DNA from: Streptomyces nigrescens
GTDB lineage: Bacteria > Actinomycetota > Actinomycetes > Streptomycetales > Streptomycetaceae
Length of the DNA: 64,000 nt
Assembly: GCA_024349765.1 (NCBI GenBank)
Contig: AP026073.1
Location: forward strand, 4,340,001-4,404,000
Reading direction: 5' to 3'
Under the pieces are notes generated by a model. That model saw nothing but the letters and a program-made list of their open reading frames with translations, ran no database searches and was not told the origin of the DNA. A program made the translations under genes and the position numbers. Below, piece by piece: positions 40,208 through 48,546 of this stretch; position 1 is the stretch's first letter, and the number at the start of each line of letters is the position of its first letter.

Positions 40208-40990
40208 ATGGTGGATTTCGCGTACGCGGACCGGAGCCTCGCCCAGTGGTACGACCTCCTCAACCCCTGGGGGCCGGGCGACGACTTCTATCTGGACCTG
40301 GTGATGTCCGCGGACGCCGTCCTGGACGTCGGCTGCGGTACGGGCACCCTGCTGCACCGCGCCCGGGCGCGCGGCCACCGGGGCCGGCTGTGCGGGCTCG
40401 ATCCGGCGGACGGGATGCTGGCGCGCGCACGACGGCGCACCGACGTCGAGTGGCTCTCCGGCGACGCGCTGTCGCTGGCCGGCGGGAACCGCCCGGGCCC
40501 GGTCTTCGACCTGGTCGTGATGACCGGACACGCCTTCCAAGTCCTCGTCGGGGACGAGGAGTTGCGGGGTTCGCTGGCCGCGATCCGTGCCGCGCTGGCG
40601 GCCGGCGGCCGGTTCGCCTTCGAGACCCGCAATCCGCTCGTGCGGCCCTGGGAGCGGTGGACGCCGGACCGGGCGGTCGAGGTGACCGACGCGGACGGGG
40701 TCACGGTGCGCGTCGCCCACCGGGTCGACCTGCCGGTGCGCGGGGACGTCGTCCGCTTCTCGGAGACCTTCAGCGGTCCGGACGGCGCACGGCCGCAGGT
40801 GAGCCGGAGCAGCCTGCGGTTCCTCGACGCCCGGACGCTGGGCGAGCGCCTGGCCGGGGCGGGGCTGACCGTCGAGGAGCAGTACGGCGACTGGGACCGC
40901 GGCCCGCTCACCGCGGACGCCCCGGAGATCATCACGATCTGCCGGGCCGCGCCGGCCGGGACTCGGCGCGCCCTCGGCTGGGGAGACTGA
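40208..40990 (+). CDS. Class I SAM-dependent methyltransferase
   Basis: 260 residues. SAM-binding motif I is VLDVGCGTGTLLHRARARG, motif II is GLDPADGMLARARRR, and motif III is FDLVVMTGHAFQVL. The first 25 residues (FAYADRSLAQWYDLLNPWGP) resemble the cap of small-molecule methyltransferases. Substrate unknown. CACACT (40196-40201) ends 6 nt before the ATG and no Shine-Dalgarno site is visible, so a leaderless mRNA is likely. Confidence 0.9.
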   Translation: MVDFAYADRSLAQWYDLLNPWGPGDDFYLDLVMSADAVLDVGCGTGTLLHRARARGHRGRLCGLDPADGMLARARRRTDVEWLSGDALSLAGGNRPGPVFDLVVMTGHAFQVLVGDEELRGSLAAIRAALAAGGRFAFETRNPLVRPWERWTPDRAVEVTDADGVTVRVAHRVDLPVRGDVVRFSETFSGPDGARPQVSRSSLRFLDARTLGERLAGAGLTVEEQYGDWDRGPLTADAPEIITICRAAPAGTRRALGWGD

Positions 40991-41032
40991 CAGCAGCAGC
41001 GGGCATCGGGCAACGCGGGAAAAGGGGTCGTC

Positions 41033-41704
41033 ATGAGGCAGCGCAGGGGAGTTCCGCTCGGCACCGTCCACCACCCGGTCTTCGCCCGCTTCTACGCGAC
41101 CTGCTGCGGGCCGGCCGCGGATGCGCGGGCGGGGGTGGCCCGGCTCCGCAGGGAGCTGCTGACCGGGGCGACCGGCCGGGTCATCGAGGTCGGCGCGGGC
41201 ACCGGGCTGAACTTCGCGCACTACCCGGGCACGGTCTCGGAGGTGGTGGCGATCGAGCCGGAGCCGACGCTGCGCCAGGTGGCGCGGGCGGCGGCGGCCC
41301 GGGCGGAGGTGCCGGTGGACCTGGTGCCGGGGGTGGCGGAGGCGCTGCCGGTCAAGAGCGAGGCGTTCGACACGGCGGTGGCGTCGCTGGTGCTGTGTTC
41401 CGTACGGGAGACCCGGCGGACGCTGGCGGAGCTGCGGCGGGTGCTGCGGCCCGGCGGGGAGCTGCGGTTCTTCGAGCACGGGCGGGCCGCGGGGCGCGGC
41501 CTGGCGGCGGTGCAGTGGTCGCTGGACCACACGGTGTGGCCGCTGCTGATGGGCGGCTGCCACACCGGCCGGGACCCGCTGGGCGAGATCCGGGCGGCCG
41601 GTTTCGAGGTGGTGCGGGTACGGCGGCTGAAGGTCCCGGAGCGGGGTCCGACGCTGCCGACCTCGCCGGCGGTGCTGGGGCTGGCCCGGCGGCCGGCCGA
41701 CTGA
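41033..41704 (+). CDS. Class I SAM-dependent methyltransferase (UbiE/Methyltransf_11-like)
   Basis: 223 residues. Motif I is VIEVGAGTGLNFAHYPG, followed by VAIEPEPTLRQVARAAA, FDTAVASLVLCSV and RVLRPGGELRFFEHGRA, the classical order of the Methyltransf_11 family; the VLCSV/ELRFFEH pattern is shared with methyltransferase-like protein 7. It starts 42 bp after the previous methyltransferase but is not closely related to it. Substrate unknown. Confidence 0.92.
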   Translation: MRQRRGVPLGTVHHPVFARFYATCCGPAADARAGVARLRRELLTGATGRVIEVGAGTGLNFAHYPGTVSEVVAIEPEPTLRQVARAAAARAEVPVDLVPGVAEALPVKSEAFDTAVASLVLCSVRETRRTLAELRRVLRPGGELRFFEHGRAAGRGLAAVQWSLDHTVWPLLMGGCHTGRDPLGEIRAAGFEVVRVRRLKVPERGPTLPTSPAVLGLARRPAD

Positions 41705-41784
41705 CCGCGCCGGGCGGAACGGTCCGGCCGGAACGGACCGGGCCGGCGACGGTCACCGGCTCCACCGCGGAACCGGCCGGCGTG

Positions 41785-42156
41785 TCACACGATCCAGGTA
41801 CGCAGTTCGTCCGCGATGGCGTGGACGTCCGCGGTGCCCTCCTTGACGAGCCGGGCGAGGTCGCGGACCCGCTCGGGCGAGGTGGCGATCTTCAGTCCGC
41901 CGGCGACGAGGTAGCCGTAGGCGACGGCGGTCGCGAACATCGCGTTCGAGCGCTCCAACGCCGGTACCTGGAGCAGGAGTTGGAGCAGCGCGGCGGCGCG
42001 GTCCGGCGGGTCGGGGTAGACCGGGACGCCGAATATCTCGGCGTCGTGGCGGCTGACCGCGGCCACCAGGGCGCCCCAGTCGGTGACCTGGGGGTCCCCG
42101 GGGGTGTGGTGTTCGGCGATCAGGAGGAGCCAGGCGAGGTCGATGCGCAGCGTCAC
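41785..42156 (-). CDS. Fic/Doc-like toxin with degenerate active site
   Basis: 123 residues. I recognise the family as the Fic-family toxin component annotated in many streptomycetes. The helix that should carry HPFxxGN(K/G)R reads VPALERSNAMFATAVAYGYL, so the catalytic His and the nucleotide-binding Asn/Arg are missing. The following GLKIATSPERVRDLARLVKEG resembles the C-terminal helices of Doc. It overlaps its upstream partner by 4 bp (ATGA). It may act by another mechanism or be an inactive relic. Confidence 0.7.
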   Translation of the reverse strand: MTLRIDLAWLLLIAEHHTPGDPQVTDWGALVAAVSRHDAEIFGVPVYPDPPDRAAALLQLLLQVPALERSNAMFATAVAYGYLVAGGLKIATSPERVRDLARLVKEGTADVHAIADELRTWIV

Positions 42157-42425
42157 GTCGTGCCCGGCTGTCCCTCGCGGTCGGCGGGCGCGGCGGGGCC
42201 GGGCGCGCTGCCGGCGTCCCGGGCGAATTCCTCGGCGAAGACCCGCTCGTACTGCTTCATGAAGTCGGAGGCGGCCTCGACGAAGGTCTGGCCCACCTCG
42301 CCGGCGTCGCGCAGGACGAGCTCCTCGATATAGCGGTTCATGCTCACTCCCCGCTGCAGGGCGCGCTCCCGCGCCGCTTCCGCGGTGGCTTCGTCCACCC
42401 GGACGTTCAGCTGTGTCTTCGCCAC
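42153..42425 (-). CDS. Ribbon-helix-helix antitoxin
   Basis: 90 residues. The N-terminal Arc-like ribbon-helix-helix is TQLNVRVDEATAEAARERAL ... SMNRYIEELVL; the C-terminal half is acidic and Pro/Ala-rich and would wrap the toxin. It is the first gene of the pair and lies 8 bp downstream of a perfect 20-bp palindrome, the expected autoregulatory operator. Confidence 0.85.
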   Translation of the reverse strand: MAKTQLNVRVDEATAEAARERALQRGVSMNRYIEELVLRDAGEVGQTFVEAASDFMKQYERVFAEEFARDAGSAPGPAAPADREGQPGTT

Positions 42426-42433
42426 TCCTTCAC

Positions 42434-42453
42434 GCTAGCGCGCTCGCGCTAGC
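42434..42453. promoter_or_regulatory. Autoregulatory operator of the toxin-antitoxin pair
   Basis: Perfect inverted repeat with 9-bp arms, GCTAGCGCG-CT-CGCGCTAGC, immediately upstream of the antitoxin start. RHH antitoxins typically bind such sites as pairs of dimers. Confidence 0.7.
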
Positions 42454-42590
42454 ACCGGCAAGCATCGCCGGTGCGCCCGGGCCGCGGTCCGCGTGCCGCT
42501 GCCGGGGGTGCCGGGGCGGATGGCGCACGATGTGATCCGTTGTGCGACCGGACCGTCCACGACCGCTCGGCCGTCAGGAGGACCACTGCC

Positions 42591-44057
42591 GTGTCCGTGC
42601 CCGCTCCCGTGCCGCATCTGAAGCGCAGCCTGCGGCGCTTCGACATCATGGCGATCGGCATCGCCGCGGTGATCTCCTTCGATGTGATCGGGCAGATCGC
42701 CGCGGGTGGCGGCCAGGCCGCCACCTGGATCGGGGTGATCGTGGTGGCGTTCCTGCTGCCGTACGCGCTGATCTTCGCCGAGACCGGCGCCGCGTTCCCG
42801 CAGGAGGGCGGCCCGTACGTGTGGGTGGAGGTGGCGTTCGGCAGGCTGCCGGCCGCGCTCACCACGATGTTCTACTGGGTGACCAACCCGGTCTGGCTCG
42901 GCGGTTCGCTGGTGTTCCTGGCCGCCGAGGCCTGGGACGGCTTCGTCTTCCCGCTCGGCACGGGCACGGTGGCCGACTACGCCTTCAAGCTGGTCTTCAT
43001 CTGGATCGCGATCCTCACCGCGGTGATCTCGCTGCGCCGCGGCAAGTGGATCACCACGGCCGGCGCCGGCGCCAAGGTGCTGGCGCTGGCCTTCTTCACC
43101 GCGACGGCGGTGGCGTACGGCCTCCAGCACGGTTTCCGCGGCCTGGAGACGGCCGGTTTCGCGCCCACCGCGGCCGGGTTCCTGGCGCTGGTCCCGGTGC
43201 TGCTGTTCGCGTTCGTCGGGTTCGAGGCGCCGAACGCGGCCGGGGACGAGATGCTCGATCCGCGGCGCGACGTACCGGTCGCGATCGCGGTCTCCGCGTC
43301 CGTCGCCACCTGCTGCTATCTGCTGCCGGTGCTGGCCATCCTGTCCGCCGCCCCGGCCGGCCGGGTCACCGGCGTCGGCGGCTTCATGGAGGCCGCCCGG
43401 CTGGTCTTCGGGATCTACGGGAGCTGGCGCGGACCGCTGCTGTCGTGCGTCGCCGTGCTGTTCGCGCTGTCGCTGCTGACCCAGGGCAGCGCCTGGATGA
43501 TCGTCGCGGACCGGATGCAGGCGATGGCCGCCGCCGACGGCGGGTTCTTCACCCGGGCGCTGGGCGCCTTCCACCCGCGGCTGGGCACCCCGGTCCGGAT
43601 GAACCTGCTGTCCGGCGTCACCGCCACCCTCTTCATGGCGGCGTCGATGAACCTGGCGAACGGCGACGCCTCGGCGATCTTCGGGGTGGTGCTCACCGTC
43701 GCCATCACCACCCTGCTGCTGTCGTACATCGCCGTGATCCCCGCCCTGCTGGCGCTCCGCCTGCGCCACCGCGCGGTGCCCCGCCCGTACCAAGTCCCGT
43801 TCGGCACCCGGGGGTTCACGGTCGCCGCCGTGCTCGTCTACGCCTGGATCCTGCTCGGCTGCTGGGTGGCGCTGTTCCCCGGCACGCTGGAGCGCCTCGT
43901 CGGGTTCCGCTACGACTTCCGGGCCACCTGGGGCGTCTCCCGGCCCACCTTCGAGGCGTTCACCCTCGGCACGGTCGCGGTGCTGCTGGCGATCGCGGCG
44001 GCCGGGTATCTGGTGCAGCGGTGGCGGGCCCCGTCGGCGGACAGCCGGACGCCCTGA
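42591..44057 (+). CDS. APC-family amino acid/polyamine permease
   Basis: 488-residue polytopic membrane protein with about 12-13 helices. The first helix contains the unwound glycine motif region IGIAAVISFDVIGQIAAGGG, and PQEGGPYVWVEVAFG matches the APC substrate-gate segment; FVGFEAPNAAGDEMLDPRRDVP is the conserved helix 6-7 loop. It probably imports an amino acid or amine by proton symport. GTG 42591 has AGGAGG at 8 nt. It begins 137 bp from the divergent antitoxin operator. Confidence 0.93.
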   Translation: MSVPAPVPHLKRSLRRFDIMAIGIAAVISFDVIGQIAAGGGQAATWIGVIVVAFLLPYALIFAETGAAFPQEGGPYVWVEVAFGRLPAALTTMFYWVTNPVWLGGSLVFLAAEAWDGFVFPLGTGTVADYAFKLVFIWIAILTAVISLRRGKWITTAGAGAKVLALAFFTATAVAYGLQHGFRGLETAGFAPTAAGFLALVPVLLFAFVGFEAPNAAGDEMLDPRRDVPVAIAVSASVATCCYLLPVLAILSAAPAGRVTGVGGFMEAARLVFGIYGSWRGPLLSCVAVLFALSLLTQGSAWMIVADRMQAMAAADGGFFTRALGAFHPRLGTPVRMNLLSGVTATLFMAASMNLANGDASAIFGVVLTVAITTLLLSYIAVIPALLALRLRHRAVPRPYQVPFGTRGFTVAAVLVYAWILLGCWVALFPGTLERLVGFRYDFRATWGVSRPTFEAFTLGTVAVLLAIAAAGYLVQRWRAPSADSRTP

Positions 44058-44132
44058 CCCGAACCGGCCGTGCTTGCATGGGCGTTGACCGGTCGCGACC
44101 GCCACCGGTCACCGCATCGATGAGGGGGTTCC

Positions 44133-45023
44133 ATGCCACGTCCGTTCCGCTTCGGCGTCAACATGCTCACGCTGGAGGCCGGGGATTCCTGGCGCCGCAA
44201 GTGCCTCCGGGCCGAGGAGCTGGGCTACGACGTCCTGCTCGTACCGGACCATCTCGGGATGCCGGCGCCGTTCCCCGCGCTGGTCGCCGCGGCGGAGGCG
44301 ACCGAACGGCCTCGGGTGGGCACGTTCGTGCTCAACGCGGGGTTCTGGAACCCGGCGCTGCTGGCCCGCGAGGTGGCGACCACCGACGCGCTCACCGGCG
44401 GCCGGCTGGAGCTGGGGCTGGGCACCGGGTACGTCCGCGCCGAGCACGAGACCGCCGGGCTGCCCTGGGGGTCGCCCCGCGAACGGGTGGACCATCTGGC
44501 GCGCACCATCGGGGAGTTGGACCGGCTGCTGGGCGACCCGGACCAGGTGCCGCGGCCGGCGCAGCGGCCCCGGCCGCCGCTGCTGATCGGCGGGAACGGT
44601 CCGCGGATGCTGCGGCTGGCGGCCGAACACGCCGAGATCGCGGCGTTCACCGGCGGCCGCCAGGCACCCGGCAGGCCGGAGGGCACCCTGGAGCTGATGC
44701 CCGCGGACGAACTGGCGGCGTCCGTGGCCCGCTACGAGGGGTACGCGGCCGGCCGCCCGGAGCCGGCCGAGCGCAACCTCCTCGTCCAGCAGGTGCGGAA
44801 CACCGACGACCGGCGGGCCGTCGCCCGGGAGTTCGCGGACCGCGGCATCGGGCTGGACGAGGAGCAGGCGCTGGAGGTGCCCACACTGCTGATCGGCACC
44901 CCGCGGCAGATGGCCGAGCAGCTGCGGGAGCACCGCGAGCGGTTCGGCTTCTCGTACCTCACGGTCCTGGACTCCGCGCTGGAGGAGTTCGCTCCGGTGA
45001 TGGAGGAACTGCGGGGCAGCTGA
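44133..45023 (+). CDS. LLM-class F420-dependent oxidoreductase (TIGR03621-type)
   Basis: 296-residue TIM barrel of the luciferase-like monooxygenase family. The N-terminal RFGVNMLTLEAGDSWRRKCL and AEELGYDVLLVPDHLG, followed by LTGGRLELGLGTGYVRAEHE, are typical of F420-dependent members in actinobacteria. The substrate is unknown. ATG 44133 is preceded by GAGGGGG. It is separate from the permease by 75 bp and could be co-transcribed with it. Confidence 0.9.
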   Translation: MPRPFRFGVNMLTLEAGDSWRRKCLRAEELGYDVLLVPDHLGMPAPFPALVAAAEATERPRVGTFVLNAGFWNPALLAREVATTDALTGGRLELGLGTGYVRAEHETAGLPWGSPRERVDHLARTIGELDRLLGDPDQVPRPAQRPRPPLLIGGNGPRMLRLAAEHAEIAAFTGGRQAPGRPEGTLELMPADELAASVARYEGYAAGRPEPAERNLLVQQVRNTDDRRAVAREFADRGIGLDEEQALEVPTLLIGTPRQMAEQLREHRERFGFSYLTVLDSALEEFAPVMEELRGS

Positions 45024-45082
45024 CCGTCCCGGGGTACGGAATGCGGTGGCGGGCCGGGGGTCGCGGCTGCTTGGCTCTCGAC

Positions 45083-45505
45083 ATGATCGACATGGATATC
45101 CGGCCGGCCGTTCCCTCCGACGCCGAGGCGGTGCTCGGCTTCTGGGCGGCGGCCGCCGAGGGCACGAGCATCAGCGACGACGTGGACGGGGTGCGGCGCC
45201 TCATCGAGCGGGACCCGGAGGCACTGCTGCTGGCCGAGGCGCAGGGGACCCTGGTCGGCACGGTGATCGCCGGCTGGGACGGCTGGCGGGCGTCGCTGTA
45301 CCGGCTCGCGGTGCATCCGTCCCACCGCCGACGGGGCATATCGAAGGCGCTGCTGGCCGCGGCCGAGGAGCGCTTCGTGAAGCTGGGCGGGCGGCGCGGG
45401 GACGCCATGGTGCTGGTGGCGAACGAGCGGGCCCAGCACGCCTGGGCCGCGGCGGGCTACCGCCGCGAGGAGCAGTGGCGGCGCTGGACGAAGCCGCTGG
45501 CCTGA
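45083..45505 (+). CDS. GNAT-family N-acetyltransferase
   Basis: 140-residue compact acetyltransferase. The acetyl-CoA loop is LAVHPSHRRRGISKALLAAAEERF and the second half VLVANERAQHAWAAAGYRRE is standard for small RimI-like GNATs. The ATG at 45083 has no Shine-Dalgarno site; TTGGCT (45071-45076) ends 6 nt before it, so the transcript may be leaderless. A further ATG lies 9 bases downstream. Confidence 0.9.
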   Translation: MIDMDIRPAVPSDAEAVLGFWAAAAEGTSISDDVDGVRRLIERDPEALLLAEAQGTLVGTVIAGWDGWRASLYRLAVHPSHRRRGISKALLAAAEERFVKLGGRRGDAMVLVANERAQHAWAAAGYRREEQWRRWTKPLA

Positions 45506-45536
45506 GCACCGCCGCAAGCGGAACCCGTCACTCCCG

Positions 45537-45566
45537 GAGCCCGCCCCGTCACCCCGGGGCGGGCTC
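45537..45566 (+). terminator. Terminator hairpin
   Basis: Perfect 11-bp stem (45537-45547 with 45556-45566), 8-nt loop, after the GNAT gene. Confidence 0.8.
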
Positions 45567-45730
45567 TCCTCACACCCCCCACTTTGCCGATCCTTTACCA
45601 TTGTCCTTCCCGGCCACGAGCGAAAGGTGTGTGAGCGTCCAGCCATGGGCGACCCTCCCAGTTGTCGAGCATTCCGGCGACGATGCGCGAACCTCCCCGA
45701 CCTGTTTCAGCATGGGACGGAGGTGACCCG

Positions 45731-47071
45731 ATGACCGACCTGCTCTTCCTGGGCGTGGCGTTCCTCCTGACCCTCGCCTGTGGTGTCTTCGTCGCGGCCG
45801 AGTTCTCGCTGACGACCGTCGAGCGCAGCGACCTCGAACGCGCCGCCGAGCGCGGCGAGCGCGGGGCGGACAGCGCGCTGAAGGCGGTCCGCGGCCTGAC
45901 CTTCCAGCTCTCCGGTGCCCAGCTCGGCATCACCGTCACCGGCCTGGTCATCGGCATGCTGTCCAAGCCGGCCATCGCCACCCTGCTGGCCGGCCCGCTG
46001 GGCGCCCTGGGGCTGCCGCGCGGGGTGGCGGAGTCGGTGGCGCTGGTCCTCGGCACCGCGATCTCCACGGTCGTCCTGATGGTGGTCGGCGAGCTGGTCC
46101 CCAAGAACTGGGCGATCTCCCACCCGCTGGGCATCGCCAAGAAGGTCGCGACCGCCCAGCGCGGGTTCAGCGCCGCCTTCAGACCGTTCATCCGGCACCT
46201 GAACAACACCGCCAACCGCACCGTCCGCCGGATGGGCCTGGAGCCCGCCGAGGAGCTCGCCTCGGCCCGCGGCCCGCAGGAGCTGGTCGCACTGGCCCGG
46301 CACTCGGCCAAGGAGGGCGCGCTGGAGGCGGACACCGCCGAGCTGTTCGTCCGGACCCTCAACCTCGCCGATCTGACCGCGGAGAACGTCATGACCCCGC
46401 GGGTCCAGGTGGTGGCGCTGGAGGTGCAGTCCACCGCCGAGGACGTCGCCAACGCGACCCGGGCGACCGGGCTGTCCCGCTTCCCGGTGTACCGCGGCAA
46501 CCTGGACAGCGTCGTCGGCGTGGCGCACATCAAGGACGTCCTGACCGTTCCGGCCGAGCGCCGGCTGCGCCACCCGGTCTCCGAGCTGCTCCGCGAGCCG
46601 CTGCTGGTCCCGACGACGCTGACCGTGGACCGGCTGCTGGACCGGCTGTCCGGCCGGCGCACGATGGCCGTGGTCATCGACGAGTACGGCGGCACGGCCG
46701 GCGTCGTGACGCTGGAGGACATCGTCGAGGAGGTGGTCGGCGAGGTCCGCGACGAGCACGACCCGCTGGAGACCCCCGACCTGGCCCCGGCCGGCTCCGA
46801 CGCCGAGGGCCGCAGCGCCTACCAGGCCGACGGCGGCGCCCGCACCGACCAACTGGAACGCATCGGCCTCAGGGTCCCGGAGGGCCCGTACGAGACGCTG
46901 GCCGGGCTGATCGCCACCGAGCTGGGCCGGATACCGGTCGCCGGTGACCACCTGGAGGTGGCCGGCTGGACGATGGACGTCCTGGACGCCTCCGGCCACC
47001 GCGCGGCACGGGTGCTGCTGCACGCCCCGCTGCCGGGCAGCACCGACGAGGGAACGGAGACCGCCCGATGA
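45731..47071 (+). CDS. CNNM/CorC (hemolysin III-like) membrane protein
   Basis: 446 residues in the order DUF21 membrane domain (about 1-190, four hydrophobic segments), CBS pair (about 215-340, with NVMTPRVQVVALEVQ and MAVVIDEYGGTAGVVTLEDIVEEVVGEVRDE), and CorC_HlyC transporter-associated domain (about 355-435). The family is linked to magnesium/cobalt efflux. ATG 45731 has GGAGGTG. Its stop overlaps the next gene of the same family. Confidence 0.93.
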   Translation: MTDLLFLGVAFLLTLACGVFVAAEFSLTTVERSDLERAAERGERGADSALKAVRGLTFQLSGAQLGITVTGLVIGMLSKPAIATLLAGPLGALGLPRGVAESVALVLGTAISTVVLMVVGELVPKNWAISHPLGIAKKVATAQRGFSAAFRPFIRHLNNTANRTVRRMGLEPAEELASARGPQELVALARHSAKEGALEADTAELFVRTLNLADLTAENVMTPRVQVVALEVQSTAEDVANATRATGLSRFPVYRGNLDSVVGVAHIKDVLTVPAERRLRHPVSELLREPLLVPTTLTVDRLLDRLSGRRTMAVVIDEYGGTAGVVTLEDIVEEVVGEVRDEHDPLETPDLAPAGSDAEGRSAYQADGGARTDQLERIGLRVPEGPYETLAGLIATELGRIPVAGDHLEVAGWTMDVLDASGHRAARVLLHAPLPGSTDEGTETAR

Positions 47072-48075
47072 CCGCGCTCCAGCTGTTCGTCGGCCTGCTG
47101 ACGCTGGTGGTCAACGCCTTCTTCGTCGGCGCCGAGTTCGCCCTGATCTCGGTGCGCCGCAGCCAGATCGAGCCGTACGCCGAACGCGGGGACCGGCGGG
47201 CGACCAGCGTGATGTGGGGGCTCTCCCATGTGTCGGCACTGCTGGCGGCCGCCCAGCTCGGGATCACCCTGTGCACCCTGGTCCTGGGCGCGGTCGCCGA
47301 ACCGGCCATCGCGCACCTGCTGGAACCGGTCTTCCACTCGGTGGGCATCTCGCAGGCGCTGGTCCACCCGATCTCGTTCGTGATCGCCCTGGCCCTGGCC
47401 ACGTATCTGCACATGCTCTTCGGCGAGATGGTCCCGAAGAACGTGGCACTGGCCGAGCCGGTGCGCACCGCGCTCGCCCTCGGGCCTCCGCTGGTCGCGC
47501 TGACCCGGGCGCTGCGTCCGGTGATCTTCACCGTCAACGCGTTCGCCAACGTGCTGCTCAAGCTGCTGCGGGTGGAGACCAGGGACGAGGTGGCCGCGAC
47601 GTTCTCGGACGCCCAGCTGGCGCGGATGGTCGAGGCCTCCCGGGAGGCCGGACTCCTCGACGAGCGGGCCCAGGAACGCCTCCGGGACGCCCTGGAGCTG
47701 GGCCGCCGCCCGGTCCGGGACGTGGTCCTCCCGGCCGAGAGGGTGGTCTCGGCCCGGATGGGCATCACCGCCGAGGAGCTGGAGCAGCTGGCCGCGGAGT
47801 CCGGTTTCTCCCGCTTCCCGGTCGTCGACGACACCCGCCGCATCCTCGGCTACCTCCACGTCAAGGACGCGCTGGACGCCGCCCCGCGCAACGTCCCGTT
47901 CCCCGTCTCGGCCCTCCGCCCCATCGCCCGCGTCCGCGCCGCGACACCACTGGACGACGTCCTGACCGCCATGCGGGGCTCCCGCACCCACCTCGCGGCC
48001 GTCATCGGCGATGACGGCCGCCTGGCCGGCCTCGTCACGATGGAGGACGTCCTGCGAGAGCTGGTGCTCCAGTAA
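47068..48075 (+). CDS. CNNM membrane protein lacking the C-terminal CorC_HlyC domain
   Basis: 335 residues: DUF21 membrane domain (NAFFVGAEFALISVRRSQIE at the N-terminus) and CBS pair ending LVTMEDVLRELVLQ. The C-terminal CorC_HlyC domain of its upstream neighbour is absent, which is the usual state of the second gene in this actinobacterial pair. It overlaps the first gene by 4 bp (ATGA). The two probably form a hetero-oligomer; that is inference. Confidence 0.92.
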   Translation: MTALQLFVGLLTLVVNAFFVGAEFALISVRRSQIEPYAERGDRRATSVMWGLSHVSALLAAAQLGITLCTLVLGAVAEPAIAHLLEPVFHSVGISQALVHPISFVIALALATYLHMLFGEMVPKNVALAEPVRTALALGPPLVALTRALRPVIFTVNAFANVLLKLLRVETRDEVAATFSDAQLARMVEASREAGLLDERAQERLRDALELGRRPVRDVVLPAERVVSARMGITAEELEQLAAESGFSRFPVVDDTRRILGYLHVKDALDAAPRNVPFPVSALRPIARVRAATPLDDVLTAMRGSRTHLAAVIGDDGRLAGLVTMEDVLRELVLQ

Positions 48076-48078
48076 CCC

Positions 48079-48535
48079 CACGTACCTGTCTGCGGCGCCG
48101 CGGGGCTTGGTCGCCATTGCGCTTTGCGGCGCCTCCTACGTACCTGGCCGTCCCACCGTCGGGCTTGTTCGCCGTTGCGCCTGGCGGCGGGCGTTTGTTT
48201 GTCGGGTGCGGTGCCGGCCCTCCAGACTTCGTCCTCCGGTCCAGCCCCTCCCATGAGTGGGAGTTACTGAGCTGGTTGGGGGCGGGCCGGATCCGTTGCC
48301 TGCGCGCACGTGGACGTCACGTGCACCCCCACCACCGTTTTCTTCTCCCCTCACGGGAGGGGGCGGGCCGGAGGGGCCGGTTGTGTGGACGTAAAGCGTC
48401 AGCAGTCCACACAACCGGCCCCGGAGGCCCGTCACCGCACCCAACACCCACCCAGCCCGCCGCAGGCGCAACGGCGAGAACACCCGCGGCGGGACGGCCA
48501 AGTACGTGGGAGGCACCGCAAAGCGCAGCGCGGCT
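48079..48535. repeat. Nested inverted-repeat element, MITE-like
   Basis: The 470-bp gap between two plus-strand genes is almost all repeat. A ~57-bp unit beginning near ACGTACCTG occurs twice in tandem (about 48079-48135 and 48136-48195). A third copy, inverted, lies at about 48455-48535; its reverse complement shares GCGCTTTGCGG, CCTCC-ACGTAC, TGGCCGTCCC and CGCCGTTGCGCCTG with the left copies. Inside are IRs at 48306-48324 (GCACGTG-N5-CACGTGC) and 48373-48422. No transposase is present. Both strands are open in several frames but match nothing. Confidence 0.75.
48373..48422. repeat. Perfect 18-bp inverted repeat
   Basis: GGGGCCGGTTGTGTGGAC (48373-48390) and its exact reverse complement (48405-48422) flank a 14-nt spacer. 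This is the strongest hairpin inside the repeat element and could also terminate transcription of the CNNM pair. Confidence 0.85.
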
Positions 48536-48540
48536 AATAT
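48535..48540 (+). promoter_or_regulatory. Candidate -10 box for the GDSL hydrolase gene
   Basis: TAATAT ends 6 nt before the GTG at 48547, and no Shine-Dalgarno site precedes that start. The box sits at the right end of the repeat element. A leaderless transcript is the simplest reading. Confidence 0.5.
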
Positions 48541-48546
48541 CCACAT

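Noticed and set aside
42542-45505. Plus-strand open frame of nearly 1000 codons across the permease, LLM and GNAT genes
   Set aside because: Only its last 140 codons are real (the GNAT gene). The rest is out of frame with the permease and LLM genes and is Arg/Gly-rich.
48079-48535. CRISPR array
   Set aside because: Only two direct copies plus one inverted copy of a ~57-bp unit without regular spacers, and no cas genes.
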